A DNA stretch of 18,766 bases from JBNKFQ01 sp050289385 (GCA_050289385.1 JBNKFQ010000276.1:1-18766); one strand, 5' to 3'; shown: positions 7,525 to 17,001, numbered from the stretch's first letter. A program made the numbers and translations. Notes: a model not told the origin generated them from the sequence alone.

Positions 7525-8190
7525 ATGAATGAAGCCAAGGTGCCAGAGGCATGGCGTGTGTTGCGTATTCAATCCGAGCTGGTGGATGGCATTGAAAGTC
7601 TTGCCAAGCTCGGCGGCGCGGTAACGGTTTTTGGTGGCGCACGTTTTGCGCCGGAATCAAAGCCGTATAAAGAAGCGGAGCGGCTTGGGTTGCTGCTGGG
7701 CAAGGAAGGGATAGCCGTTATTACGGGCGGTGGTCCCGGCATTATGGAAGGTGCAAACAAGGGGTGTTATGCCACTGGTACTGATACGGTCGGGCTAAAT
7801 ATCACCTTGCCAACGGAGCAGGATCCCAACCCATATCAAGATATCAAGTTGGAGTTTCGTTATTTCTTTGTACGCAAATTCATGTTCGTCAAGCACGCTG
7901 TGGGATTTGTGATATTCCCCGGTGGTTATGGCACGATGGACGAGTTGTTCGAGGCGCTGACCCTGGTTCAGACCGGCAAGGTGCGACCCTTTCCCATTGT
8001 TCTGGTGGGTAGTAAGTACTGGCGGGGGCTGCTTGCGTGGATGAAATCGGACATGTTGAGTGAGGGCTGCATCAGCGAGAAGGAATTAAATTTACTTACT
8101 GTCGTGGACAACGCCGAGGAAGCCGCTGCTACAGTTCTCACCCATGCACGCATGCTGCGGGCGTCAGGTGAACTGGGCGCCGAGTTGTGA
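7525..8190 (+). CDS. LOG-family protein (TIGR00730, Rossmann fold)
   Basis: A 221-residue cytoplasmic protein with the LOG signature PGGYGTMDE at residues 132-140 and GGGPGIMEGANKG at 68-80. These form the nucleotide-binding and catalytic site in LOG-type phosphoribohydrolases, which release the base from nucleoside monophosphates (cytokinin-type AMP derivatives in plants and some bacteria). Older records call the family 'lysine decarboxylase'. The real substrate here is unknown. The start at 7525 is chosen because AAAGGAG (7512-7518) stands six bases before the ATG and the product then begins MNEAKVPEAWRV. The same frame is open back to 7411 but runs through heptamer element C. It is convergent with the DUF6763-like gene. 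Confidence 0.92.
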   Translation: MNEAKVPEAWRVLRIQSELVDGIESLAKLGGAVTVFGGARFAPESKPYKEAERLGLLLGKEGIAVITGGGPGIMEGANKGCYATGTDTVGLNITLPTEQDPNPYQDIKLEFRYFFVRKFMFVKHAVGFVIFPGGYGTMDELFEALTLVQTGKVRPFPIVLVGSKYWRGLLAWMKSDMLSEGCISEKELNLLTVVDNAEEAAATVLTHARMLRASGELGAEL

Positions 8191-8248
8191 TGCGAAAGAC
8201 ATAACAGAGGTGAAAAACGGGCAGGTGATAGCCAGGCTGTGAAGCGAC

Positions 8249-8566
8249 TCAGTAGTCTTCCTGCCCGACACTGCTGTCAGGTTCTATTGACGAAAGCGGG
8301 TCTTCATAGTTGTCGGGAATAAAAACATCGTCGACCTGTTGACTGTCTTCCGAGCTGATTTCGTAGGATGCTTGCCAGTCTTCGGGAGCTTCTGCCGGTA
8401 ACAGAACCATCTGTTTCCAGCTTTCATAGTCAATTTCACTGACTTCGCCGCCGATAAACTGAATTTCGATAGTGGCAGAATGGTCATCAACTGCAACTAC
8501 CTCAAACAGCACGTCTTCTACGGCGTCCTGATACCATGCGCCAATTATTGGGTATTGCCTGGCCAC
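8249..8566 (-). CDS. Small DUF6763-like protein
   Basis: A small acidic protein of 105 residues from a GTG start (ARQYPIIGAWYQDAVEDVLFEVVAVDDH...). The pattern of a GxWY motif followed by a beta-rich segment FEVVAVDD-SATIEIQF and an acidic, disordered C-terminal third resembles the DUF6763 family of pseudomonads and relatives, as I recall it. The function is unknown. GTG at 8566 has a good SD (GGAG, 8 bases upstream). An in-frame ATG at 8635 would add 23 residues but lacks an SD. The coding end overlaps the right arm of an 8-bp inverted repeat (8218-8225 with 8260-8267). It is convergent with the LOG gene. Confidence 0.72.
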   Translation of the reverse strand: MARQYPIIGAWYQDAVEDVLFEVVAVDDHSATIEIQFIGGEVSEIDYESWKQMVLLPAEAPEDWQASYEISSEDSQQVDDVFIPDNYEDPLSSIEPDSSVGQEDY

Positions 8567-8849
8567 GATCTTGTCTCCGGTTTGTTGTTGATTAACTCTG
8601 ATTGTTCCTGTAACACGCAAAAATGCAGACTGCATCAGTTACTAATAGCAACATATCATTGCGATTAACATTCTGCATTTGCTGGCGAGTGGCAAAAAGA
8701 GACTCGAATTTTTTTTGTTCAAGTGAAACCGATTTGGGAAAATCTTTTCGATACAATGAATTACATCGTTCAGGAAAAGAGCGATGCAGGATTTAAATGT
8801 CGGAAATGTCTAAAGTTGGCGGGTTTAATTAGATAATAATCTAATAAGA
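8567..8849. other. Intergenic stretch without a recognisable gene
   Basis: This AT-rich stretch lies between the DUF6763-like gene and heptamer element D. On either strand I see no ORF with a believable start and no clear promoter for the minus-strand gene. The only structure is ATTAGAT-AATA-ATCTAAT (8828-8845), a perfect 7-bp AT-rich hairpin that sits directly against element D. Confidence 0.5.
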
Positions 8850-9478
<629 letters not shown>

Positions 9479-9557
9479 AAATTGTCTCGTTTAAAACTGG
9501 TTAACAGTCAACAGGTACAGCTCACAGCCAAGGAATTGCCCACCGTAAACTATTCTT

Positions 9558-10583
9558 TTAATTCCAATCCAGAATTACTTTGCCTGACTGGCCCGAGCAC
9601 ATTATGTCGAAGCCCTGTTGGAAGTCGTCTATGGAAAAGTGATGGGTGAGAATCGGCTTGAGATCAAGGCCAGACTGAATGAGGCTGGACATCTTGTACC
9701 AGGTTTCAAACATTTCGCGCCCGTAAATACCCTTGAGTATCAGGCCCTTGAAGATCACCTGGTTCCAGTCAACGGCCATATCGCCAGGGGGAATACCCAG
9801 CATGGCGACCTTGCCACCATGATTCATGTTGTTGAGCATGTCACGAAAGGCAACCGGCACACCGGACATTTCCAGGCCGATATCAAAGCCTTCTGTCATG
9901 CCCAGCTCATCCATAACGGTTGCCAGTTTTTCTTCCTTCACATTAACGGCGCGAGTTGCGCCCATTTTGCGGGCCAGATCCAGGCGATAATCATTCAAAT
10001 CAGTGATTACCACGTGGCGGGCGCCGCAATGTCGGGCGATTGCCGCAGCCATAATACCAATGGGGCCCGCGCCGGTAATCAACACGTCTTCACCCGCCAG
10101 ATCAAACGACAGAGCGGTATGTACAGCGTTGCCAAACGGGTCAAAGATGGCCGCCAGGTCATCAGAAATATCGTCGGGCAATTTGAAAGCGTTAAAAGCG
10201 GGAATGACCAGATATTCGGCAAATGCACCGGGACGATTAACGCCCACGCCAACAGTATTCCGGCACAAGTGACGTCGGCCGGCGCGACAATTGCGACAGT
10301 AACCACAGGTGATGTGGCCCTCGCCGGAAACACGGTCACCGGGTTTGAATCCGTTGACCTCTATACCAACTTCAACCACTTCGCCAACAAATTCATGGCC
10401 CACAACCATTGGTACAGGGATGGTGTTTTGCGACCAGCTGTCCCAATTGTAGATGTGTACATCGGTGCCACAGATGGCTGTCTTGCGGATCTTGATCAGC
10501 AAGTCGTTGTGGCCTACCTCCGGTTTGGGTACATCTGTCATCCAGATGCCGGGTTCGGGCTTTAGTTTGGAAAGTGCTTTCAT
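9558..10583 (-). CDS. tdh: L-threonine 3-dehydrogenase
   Basis: NAD-dependent oxidation of L-threonine to 2-amino-3-ketobutyrate, the first step of threonine breakdown to glycine. The 341-residue product is a zinc-containing medium-chain dehydrogenase. Catalytic zinc ligands are Cys38, His63 and Glu64 (ICGTDVHIYNWD, VVGHEF), and the structural zinc is bound by Cys93, 96, 99 and 107. The Rossmann motif is GAGPIG near residue 175. Length and residue numbers match E. coli Tdh. Its ATG shares one base with the kbl stop codon (TAATG), showing tight translational coupling. Confidence 0.98.
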   Translation of the reverse strand: MKALSKLKPEPGIWMTDVPKPEVGHNDLLIKIRKTAICGTDVHIYNWDSWSQNTIPVPMVVGHEFVGEVVEVGIEVNGFKPGDRVSGEGHITCGYCRNCRAGRRHLCRNTVGVGVNRPGAFAEYLVIPAFNAFKLPDDISDDLAAIFDPFGNAVHTALSFDLAGEDVLITGAGPIGIMAAAIARHCGARHVVITDLNDYRLDLARKMGATRAVNVKEEKLATVMDELGMTEGFDIGLEMSGVPVAFRDMLNNMNHGGKVAMLGIPPGDMAVDWNQVIFKGLILKGIYGREMFETWYKMSSLIQSGLDLKPILTHHFSIDDFQQGFDIMCSGQSGKVILDWN

Positions 10584-11776
10584 TAAATAACCCCCAACTC
10601 CTTGCCAACCTTCACAAAGGCATCAACTGCTCTGTCAATCTGGTCACGGCTGTGTGCGGCCGACATTTGTGTGCGAATCCGCGCCTGCCCTTTGGGTACT
10701 ACGGGGAAGGAGAAACCGATAACGTAAATCCCTTCGCTCAACAGGCGGTCTGCCATATTTGAGGCGAGACGGGCATCGCCGATCATTACGGGTATGATGG
10801 GATGGTCTGCGCCGGCCAGAGTAAAACCGGCGTCGGTCATTCTTTCACGGAAATAACGGCTGTTTTCTTCGAGTTTTTTCAGTAATTCATGGCTTTCAGA
10901 GAGCATGTCGATCGCTCGGATAGAGGCAGTTACCACCGCTGGCGCCATGGAATTGGAGAACAGGTAGGGTCGTGAGCGCTGGCGCAACAGGTCGATAACT
11001 TCCTTGCGACCCGATGTGTAACCGCCTGAAGAACCGCCCATCGCCTTGCCCAGGGTGCCGGTAACGATGTCAACCCGGCCCATAACACCGCAATACTCAT
11101 GTGAGCCGCGGCCGTTTTCACCGAGAAAACCGACAGCGTGGGAGTCGTCGATCATCACCAGGGCGTCGTATTTATCGGCGAGGTCACAAACTCCTTTCAG
11201 ATTGGCGATTACCCCGTCCATGGAAAAGACACCATCGGTAGCGATCAACTTGAAGCGGGCGCCAGCCTCATCGGCAGCTTTGAGCTGTTGTTCCAGGTCG
11301 GCCATGTCATTGTTGGCATAGCGAAAACGCTTTGCTTTGCACAGGCGCACGCCATCAATGATGGAAGCGTGGTTCAGGGCATCGCTGATAATGGCGTCAT
11401 CGGGGCCCAGCAGAGTTTCAAAAAGACCGCCGTTTGCGTCAAAGCAAGAGGAGTAAAGAATAGTGTCCTCTGTGCCAAGGAAACCGCTCAGTCTGGCTTC
11501 CAGCGTTTTGTGGATATCCTGGGTGCCGCAGATAAAGCGTACGGAAGCCACGCCAAAGCCGTGTTTATCCAGCCCTTCCTGCGCCGCCCGAATCAGTTCC
11601 GGGTGGTTGGCAAGGCCAAGATAGTTGTTGGCGCAAAAGTTGAGCACATGGCCACCACCCGCCACCTCGATATCGGCGGATTGTTGCGAAGTAATAACTC
11701 GCTCCGACTTGAACAGGCCATCGGCCTTTATTTGTTCAAGCTCGGATTTGATGTGGTCGTAAAACGCGTTGGACAT
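10583..11776 (-). CDS. kbl: 2-amino-3-ketobutyrate CoA ligase (glycine C-acetyltransferase)
   Basis: A PLP enzyme that splits 2-amino-3-ketobutyrate with CoA into glycine and acetyl-CoA, the second step after Tdh. It has 397 residues, one short of E. coli Kbl. The PLP-binding Lys is residue 244 in TGTLGKAMGG, and DDSHAVGFLG (residues 210-219) carries the Asp and His that contact the cofactor. The ATG is preceded by GAGGA at nine bases. Gene order is kbl-tdh, as in many gammaproteobacteria. The upstream gap is shared with the divergent S9 peptidase gene. Confidence 0.98.
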   Translation of the reverse strand: MSNAFYDHIKSELEQIKADGLFKSERVITSQQSADIEVAGGGHVLNFCANNYLGLANHPELIRAAQEGLDKHGFGVASVRFICGTQDIHKTLEARLSGFLGTEDTILYSSCFDANGGLFETLLGPDDAIISDALNHASIIDGVRLCKAKRFRYANNDMADLEQQLKAADEAGARFKLIATDGVFSMDGVIANLKGVCDLADKYDALVMIDDSHAVGFLGENGRGSHEYCGVMGRVDIVTGTLGKAMGGSSGGYTSGRKEVIDLLRQRSRPYLFSNSMAPAVVTASIRAIDMLSESHELLKKLEENSRYFRERMTDAGFTLAGADHPIIPVMIGDARLASNMADRLLSEGIYVIGFSFPVVPKGQARIRTQMSAAHSRDQIDRAVDAFVKVGKELGVI

Positions 11777-11955
11777 GTGCTCGATTCCTCAGTGATTGGC
11801 TTTCTTGTCTGGACCTTTGGAAAGGGCGCTATTCTAGGTTTCCACGGCACTTGAGTCCAGTGTCAAGGGGCTTTGGTGCACTGCTGAGCTATGAAAAAAA
11901 ACCGAAAGGGGCAGGCCCTGGAAGAGGTTCCAATCCTGGCGGCCTGATACAGATG

Positions 11956-11996
11956 TTGTCGCATGGTTTTATCCAGGAAATTAAACCATGCGACAA
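11956..11996. other. Perfect 14-bp hairpin
   Basis: TTGTCGCATGGTTT (11956-11969) and AAACCATGCGACAA (11983-11996) are exact reverse complements around a 13-nt loop. There is no T-run after it on either strand, so it is not an ordinary terminator. It could be an operator, an mRNA-stabilising stem or an RNA regulatory element in the leader of the S9 peptidase gene. Confidence 0.75.
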
Positions 11997-12120
11997 GCGA
12001 CCAGGATATAGGCAAGGTGCAGTGATTCTAATTATGGTAGGCAAATTAATTAAAATACGGAATAAAATAATGTGTAATTTTAATTTTGCTATGTTAAATT
12101 CAAAAAATCTGTCAAGTCGA

Positions 12121-12149
12121 CAGACGATCTATACATTGGCAGACGATCT
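12121..12149. repeat. 10-bp direct repeat upstream of the S9 peptidase
   Basis: CAGACGATCT occurs at 12121-12130 and 12140-12149, 19 bp apart (almost two helix turns). The second copy is part of GCAGA-CGA-TCTGC, a small palindrome. The spacing suits a tandem protein-binding site, but no regulator can be named. Confidence 0.4.
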
Positions 12150-12279
12150 GCAATTGGCATTAGTGGTGTCGGGTTTCTTGCCAGTGCGATCGGCTTCCTT
12201 CACTTGTTTTGTTCGTCGTTGCCTGTTGGCAACTGTCTGTTACACCTTTTATCTATCGAAAAATAACAGGACCTTAACC

Positions 12280-14901
12280 ATGAAATCAGGATTAGCGTTC
12301 GCTGTGTATGGAATGTTTGCTCTGTTGGCTACATTTTCCTCCAGTTTTGCTGGCACAGATGTTACGACAGAAATTACCAAAGCAGATTATCGGGCTGCGG
12401 CTCGCTTTACTCCGTCCAAGCTGGACAAGATGGTTTTTTCTACGGCCGTAGAAGCCAACTGGCTTGAGGGAAAAGAAAGTTTCTGGTACGACTACAAAAC
12501 ATCCGAAGGGACGTTTTATTACCTGGTCGATGCGGCCAGGCAGACTAAAAAGTTGCTTTTTGACAATGCAAAAATGGCTGCCGAGTTATCAATGATCGTC
12601 AAGGACGCTTACGATGCGCAGCATCTGCCTATCGAAAAGCTTGAGTTTATCGAGAGTGATCGGGTGATTCGTTTTGAAGTCACCAGTTCTATTGATGAAG
12701 ATAGCAACAAGATTGACGTAGAAAACAACAAGAATATTGGCAGCAAAAAAGAAGACGACACATCCGGAAACGAAAAAGCCGAGACAAAGAAAAAAGTATT
12801 TGCGTTTACCTACGATATAGTCAGTGGTCAGCTCACCTGGTTACAAGATGAGAATGGGAAAAAAGAACAGCCGGATTGGGCCTCACCATCCCCTGACGGT
12901 AGTAAGGTAGCGTTTGTACGTGGCGATAACCTGTACTGGATGGACCGGGAAAACTACAAAAAGGCGCTTGCAGACGAAAAGGACGAATCCATTGTTGAAC
13001 ATCAGATTACGACGGATGGCGTTGAGCATTACAACTATGCAGGGGGAATTTATTCTGCCGGTGAGAGGAGGCGGTCGGACGAGAAAGAGGAGGACAGGAA
13101 CAAACGCAAGAAAGCGACAGTGAGCTGGTCTCACGATTCTGGTAAATTGGCGCTTACCCGTTACGATTATCGCAAGGTCAATGATCTATGGGTCATTGAT
13201 ACTTTAGCTGAACCACGTCCAGTCCTGACCAGCTATCGGTACAGTATGCCTGGTGAAGAGCATGTGCCACAGTACGAACTGTGGGTTTTTGATTTGAAAA
13301 ACAATAAAAATGTCAAAATTAAAACTGAACGGTTTACTGATCAAACCTTGTTGTTTATCAATGAACGGGATCTACAGTTTGACTATTCAACCCGTAACAT
13401 TATGAAACAACTAAAAGCAGTTGCAAATCAGACTTTCAAATGGATTTCGCCTGATAACAACAAAATTTATTTTTATCGCGTGAGTCGAGATTTCAAAAAA
13501 GCAGATCTGATGGTGGCTGATACCAATACTGGAGAGTCAAAGGTGTTGGTTGAGGAGCGCAGCAATGTTTATACCTACTACTATGTGTTTTCGCGAGTAC
13601 CTTTTCACCTGGTTAACGGTGGTCGTGAAATGATTGTCTGGTCGGAACGCAGTGGTTGGGCTCAACTTTATCTGTATGACAACAACGGGAACCTCAAGAA
13701 CCCGGTTACTTCCGGTTCTTATCATGTTTCGGATATTCTGGGTGTGGATGAGAAAAAACGAGTCGTCTATTTTGTAGCTAACGGTAAAGAAAAGGGTGAA
13801 GATCCTTACTACGAGCATTTATATCGGGTTAATTTCGATGGTTCGGGACTCAAGTTGTTAAATCCGGGCGACTATACACACAAGGCCAGTTTGTCAAAAT
13901 CAACAAAATATTTTGTCAATAACTATTCGCGGGTAAATACGACACCGAAATCCGAGTTGCGAGACAGTAATGGCAAACTGTTAATGACACTGGAAACAGC
14001 AGATCTATCTTTGTTAATGGATGCAGGATTCAAATTTCCCGAAACCTTTAAAGTCAAGGCCGATGACAGTGTCACCGACCTGTATGGGGTAATGTATAAA
14101 CCCTACAATTTTGACCCCGAGAAAAAGTACCCGATTATTGCCTACGTCTATCCGGGGCCACAGACTGAATCCGTGGCCAAGGCGTTTGATCTGAGTTTTT
14201 ACAGCAACCACCTGCCAATGCTGGCGCAATTTGGCTATGTGGTTGTAACGGTTGGCAACCGGGGCGGCCACCCGCAGCGCTCAAACTGGTATCAGACGTT
14301 CAGTACCGGTAATTTGCGTGATTATGGTTTGCCGGACAAAAAAGCAGCCATTGAGCAACTGGCCGATCGTCACAATTTCATCAACATCGAAAAAGTCGGT
14401 ATTTTCGGCCACTCCGGCGGTGGCTTTATGTCGACTGCGGCCATGCTGACCTACCCGGATTTTTTCCACGTTGCAGTGTCAAGTGCGGGTAATCATGAAA
14501 ATAATATTTACAATACAGTCTGGAGTGAGCTGCATCATGGTGTTAAAGAGGTTGTAGATAAAGATGGCAACACCAAATTTGAGTATATGATTCAGAAGAA
14601 CTCCGAGCTCGCTGATAATCTGAAAGGACATTTGATGTTGGCGACGGGTGCTGTGGATGACAATGTGCACCCCGGATTAACCTACCGAATGGCGCAGGCA
14701 TTGATCAAGGCGAACAAGCGCTTTGATTTCTTTTTGTTGCCGGGGCAGGCTCATGCCTTTACGACTGATGAAGAATATTTTAACTGGATTCGGGCAGATT
14801 ATTTTAACAAGCACCTGATTGGCGATTATTCCGACAGTGTCGATATCACGGAAATGAATCGCGAAATTCAATTGAAAAGCATAGGTGTTAAACGCCAGTA
14901 G
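12280..14901 (+). CDS. Secreted S9-family serine peptidase (DPP IV-like fold)
   Basis: An exported peptidase of 873 residues. A signal peptide (residues 1-24, ending SSSFA) is followed by a long beta-propeller region resembling DPPIV_N (to about residue 620) and an alpha/beta-hydrolase domain. The catalytic triad is Ser712 (FGHSGGGFM), Asp793 (GAVDDNVHPG) and His825 (GQAHAFT). Residues about 138-172 are a Lys/Asp/Glu-rich, low-complexity insert. The double-Glu motif with which true DPP IV grips the peptide N-terminus is not apparent near YNYAGGIYSAGE, so N-terminal dipeptide removal is not assured. The start at 12280 is chosen for the signal peptide and an ACAGGA SD. The gene is more AT-rich than the housekeeping block. 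It ends in a strong terminator. It probably digests peptides in the periplasm or outside. Confidence 0.9.
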   Translation: MKSGLAFAVYGMFALLATFSSSFAGTDVTTEITKADYRAAARFTPSKLDKMVFSTAVEANWLEGKESFWYDYKTSEGTFYYLVDAARQTKKLLFDNAKMAAELSMIVKDAYDAQHLPIEKLEFIESDRVIRFEVTSSIDEDSNKIDVENNKNIGSKKEDDTSGNEKAETKKKVFAFTYDIVSGQLTWLQDENGKKEQPDWASPSPDGSKVAFVRGDNLYWMDRENYKKALADEKDESIVEHQITTDGVEHYNYAGGIYSAGERRRSDEKEEDRNKRKKATVSWSHDSGKLALTRYDYRKVNDLWVIDTLAEPRPVLTSYRYSMPGEEHVPQYELWVFDLKNNKNVKIKTERFTDQTLLFINERDLQFDYSTRNIMKQLKAVANQTFKWISPDNNKIYFYRVSRDFKKADLMVADTNTGESKVLVEERSNVYTYYYVFSRVPFHLVNGGREMIVWSERSGWAQLYLYDNNGNLKNPVTSGSYHVSDILGVDEKKRVVYFVANGKEKGEDPYYEHLYRVNFDGSGLKLLNPGDYTHKASLSKSTKYFVNNYSRVNTTPKSELRDSNGKLLMTLETADLSLLMDAGFKFPETFKVKADDSVTDLYGVMYKPYNFDPEKKYPIIAYVYPGPQTESVAKAFDLSFYSNHLPMLAQFGYVVVTVGNRGGHPQRSNWYQTFSTGNLRDYGLPDKKAAIEQLADRHNFINIEKVGIFGHSGGGFMSTAAMLTYPDFFHVAVSSAGNHENNIYNTVWSELHHGVKEVVDKDGNTKFEYMIQKNSELADNLKGHLMLATGAVDDNVHPGLTYRMAQALIKANKRFDFFLLPGQAHAFTTDEEYFNWIRADYFNKHLIGDYSDSVDITEMNREIQLKSIGVKRQ

Positions 14902-14933
14902 CCTGTAACTGGCACAGAATATAACGAAAGGTT

Positions 14934-14962
14934 AAAGTGGCCCGCGTTCGGGCCACTTTTTT
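14934..14962 (+). terminator. Intrinsic terminator of the S9 peptidase gene
   Basis: AAAGTGGCCCG (14934-14944) and CGGGCCACTTT (14949-14959) form a perfect 11-bp stem with a CGTT loop, followed by T6 (14957-14962). It begins 32 bases after the peptidase stop codon. On the minus strand the stem is followed by TTTAA only, so it may also stop the convergent lipoprotein transcript, less efficiently. Confidence 0.93.
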
Positions 14963-15010
14963 ACATGATCTTGAGAGGCTGCTACTGAGGTAGTGGACAG
15001 GGGGAGGCAA

Positions 15011-16885
15011 TTACTCCTTCGTTTGAACACCAGATACATGTAATAAAATACCTGGTGAAACAGGGTCATTGGAGCCTATCATAAATACTCCAGTGTACTC
15101 GGCGCCGCTTTCCAGGGATTTGTCATTGTTTGCATCCGGGTGGAATGTAATTGTGAGCATTTCGCTCTCACCCGGAGCTACGATGAGTTCATAGCTAAAG
15201 CCATCTCGATCAGGCCCTTCCAGGGTAAATATAAAGCCCGTGGCCGATGTGTTTCCACTCGTGCCATGGATAATCCCACCATTAACATTGGTATAGTTAC
15301 TCTTCCAGTAATTGCCGTAAAGCACCAGATCATCGTTGCCCGTGTTGGCAATTTCGATGTCTAATCTTTTGGTTTCATCGTTTAAAGCCGAGCCCATATC
15401 AATGTAGCTATCAAAGCTCTCGGTGAAATGCTCGCCATTAAAAATCAGGCGAGGCCGGTTCCGGGGCAATCCCTGGTCGCGGAGCGCAATTGTAGGGTCT
15501 CCATAGAAGTGGGTTGGCTCTCCGTCATAAGAAAACCGGTAGTTGTCTGCGTAAGATTTGCTCCAGCCATAGGCCTTGAATCTAAAGTTGATATCATTTT
15601 CAAACCGACTGTCTGCCATCAAGGCGGGTATTGTAAATGCTGTAACAAGAAGACTGTCTCCACTGAACAGCAGTTTACCTGCAAAATAGTCATCGTTGGA
15701 GAAGTTGCCAACGCTACAGCTGGTCATCTCGATGACTTTCGAATGAATGGAAACAGAGTTGAGCTCTGAGCTATTAAAATAGATGTTGTCATCAGAGCCT
15801 TCTCCTTGAAACTCAATACCCAATGAGTGTCCATGTACGTTCAGGTTTACAATCTCATGATTGGATTCCAGGGCATCAATCCACGTAGACATTTGGCTGC
15901 TGGCTGTTAATGGTTGCTGAACATCAACCATGCCAGGGGTGTACAGGGGGTGATTAAGAAACCCTTGCTGCGCATCCTCAGAAAAATCAATTTGGGTTTC
16001 TCGCGGAGTGGCATCAATATATGACATGCTTTGCTGCCAATAGTGATGCTCTTGGCGATTGCGGTTATTTTTATTGAGATAGGTGCGCACTTGCTCGGTG
16101 GAAAAATAGCCACTGCTCGTTGGCTTGATCCTGGAGACCCAAATGTCGGGGAGGCAGGAATAGAGCTTGGACGAGTGTGATGTTACCCATAAAACGGAAG
16201 GGTCGATATCATCTGGCTGATAAGGGCAAGAAAAGGCTCTAAATGGGTGGTCACTCACGTACTGAAAAATGGAATCCACATTTTTTATGGTGAAAAACGG
16301 CACATTACCAATCAAAAAGGCGCCTTTAAGGTGAGCATTTTTGTAGGCTTCTTCAAATTGTGCTCTGATATCCGCAATAGAATCAGACGCTGTAAGCAAT
16401 ACAGGTGTGGTGTTTGTATCGGCGCTGACATCCTCCATAAACCTCTGCAGTTCGGTTGCCAGGTTATCATGGACCTCCTCGGTAACAACATAGTAAATCG
16501 TAGAGTCTGGATCACTATTGTTGCCAATACCATCTCCGTCATCATCTTTAGATTCTGAAGGATCCAGCTCAAAAGCATCCTTTGAATTGAGGATGAAGTC
16601 GCCATCCATATCATTATCAAAGCAGTTCAGCAAGCCATCTTCATCGGTATCCGGTATTGTACTGTTAGCGTCCAGAGGGTCTGACCCACAGGCAGTTTCA
16701 TCATTGTCTGACTGACCGTCGTTATCGTCGTCCAGATCTTCATCGTCGATGGTGCCGTCGCCATCGGTATCGGTTTGTGACGACATTGCTACAGAGGAGC
16801 CAGAATCACTTCCGCCGCCACCGCAAGCAGTAAGTATGATTGAGAGCAAGATCAGGGTGATCAGGGGGGTGCTGGCATCCCGCAT
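15011..16885 (-). CDS. Lipoprotein with TSP3-like Ca-binding repeats and C25-like peptidase domain
   Basis: A 624-residue outer-surface or periplasmic lipoprotein. The signal peptide ends in the lipobox LTAC (Cys21), followed by a GGGGSDSGS linker. Residues about 38-128 are Asp-rich repeats (DTDGDGTIDDED, DTDEDGLLNCFDND, DDDGDGIGNNSD) of the thrombospondin type 3 kind, expected to bind calcium. Residues about 130-470 resemble gingipain/C25 caspase-fold peptidases: LKGAFLIGNVPFF, DIWVSRIKP, a His in NLNVHGHSLG (351/353), Cys390 in EMTSCSVGNF, and the closing YGDPTIAL. Residues about 505-620 look like an ASPM/SPD-2/Hydin-type Ig domain (IEIANTGNDDLVL, APGESEMLTITFHP, SNDP). The ATG follows GGAG at eight bases. 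Protease activity is inferred. The gene stands alone and is AT-rich. Confidence 0.85.
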   Translation of the reverse strand: MRDASTPLITLILLSIILTACGGGGSDSGSSVAMSSQTDTDGDGTIDDEDLDDDNDGQSDNDETACGSDPLDANSTIPDTDEDGLLNCFDNDMDGDFILNSKDAFELDPSESKDDDGDGIGNNSDPDSTIYYVVTEEVHDNLATELQRFMEDVSADTNTTPVLLTASDSIADIRAQFEEAYKNAHLKGAFLIGNVPFFTIKNVDSIFQYVSDHPFRAFSCPYQPDDIDPSVLWVTSHSSKLYSCLPDIWVSRIKPTSSGYFSTEQVRTYLNKNNRNRQEHHYWQQSMSYIDATPRETQIDFSEDAQQGFLNHPLYTPGMVDVQQPLTASSQMSTWIDALESNHEIVNLNVHGHSLGIEFQGEGSDDNIYFNSSELNSVSIHSKVIEMTSCSVGNFSNDDYFAGKLLFSGDSLLVTAFTIPALMADSRFENDINFRFKAYGWSKSYADNYRFSYDGEPTHFYGDPTIALRDQGLPRNRPRLIFNGEHFTESFDSYIDMGSALNDETKRLDIEIANTGNDDLVLYGNYWKSNYTNVNGGIIHGTSGNTSATGFIFTLEGPDRDGFSYELIVAPGESEMLTITFHPDANNDKSLESGAEYTGVFMIGSNDPVSPGILLHVSGVQTKE

Positions 16886-17001
16886 ATAAAATACTCCATT
16901 TTTGGGGTCGCTATTGTATAACGTGAGTAAGCTGGAAAGCTATTTTGCTGATAACCTCCTGATAGATTCGGGCGTTGTTTGCGGCCGGATTGATTTCAAG
17001 A

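Larger units (their letters stand above)
11777..12279. other. 500-bp divergent leader region of kbl and the S9 peptidase
   Basis: No gene is supported here. The S9 peptidase frame stays open back to 11851, but the extra part has no SD and does not resemble a peptidase N-terminus. It holds a CAGGCC/GGCCTG inverted repeat (11912-11917 with 11941-11946), the strong hairpin at 11956-11996, a very AT-rich stretch at about 12030-12120, and a 10-bp direct repeat at 12121/12140. I find no convincing sigma70 promoter for either flanking gene. Confidence 0.55.

Noticed and set aside
8218..8267. CGGGCAGG/CCTGCCCG inverted repeat as terminator of the LOG gene
   Set aside because: The 8-bp arms have a 34-bp loop, no T-run, and one arm lies inside the convergent coding region.
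9618..10565. 315-residue ORF opposite tdh, and the similar one at 11138-11854 opposite kbl
   Set aside because: Both are antisense shadows of well-conserved genes, with no recognisable domain and no promoter or SD.
11831..11866. kbl promoter from TTGACA (minus strand, 11866-11861) and TAGAAT (11836-11831)
   Set aside because: The spacer is 24 bp, too long, and no -10 is found at 16-18 bp.
11919..11946. tRNA T-arm-like string GGTTCCAATCCTGGC
   Set aside because: The T stem pairs at only three of five positions and no D arm, anticodon arm or acceptor stem can be built around it.
11851..12279. 143-residue N-terminal extension of the S9 peptidase frame
   Set aside because: The signal peptide and SD are at 12280, and the upstream part crosses hairpins and AT-rich non-coding DNA.
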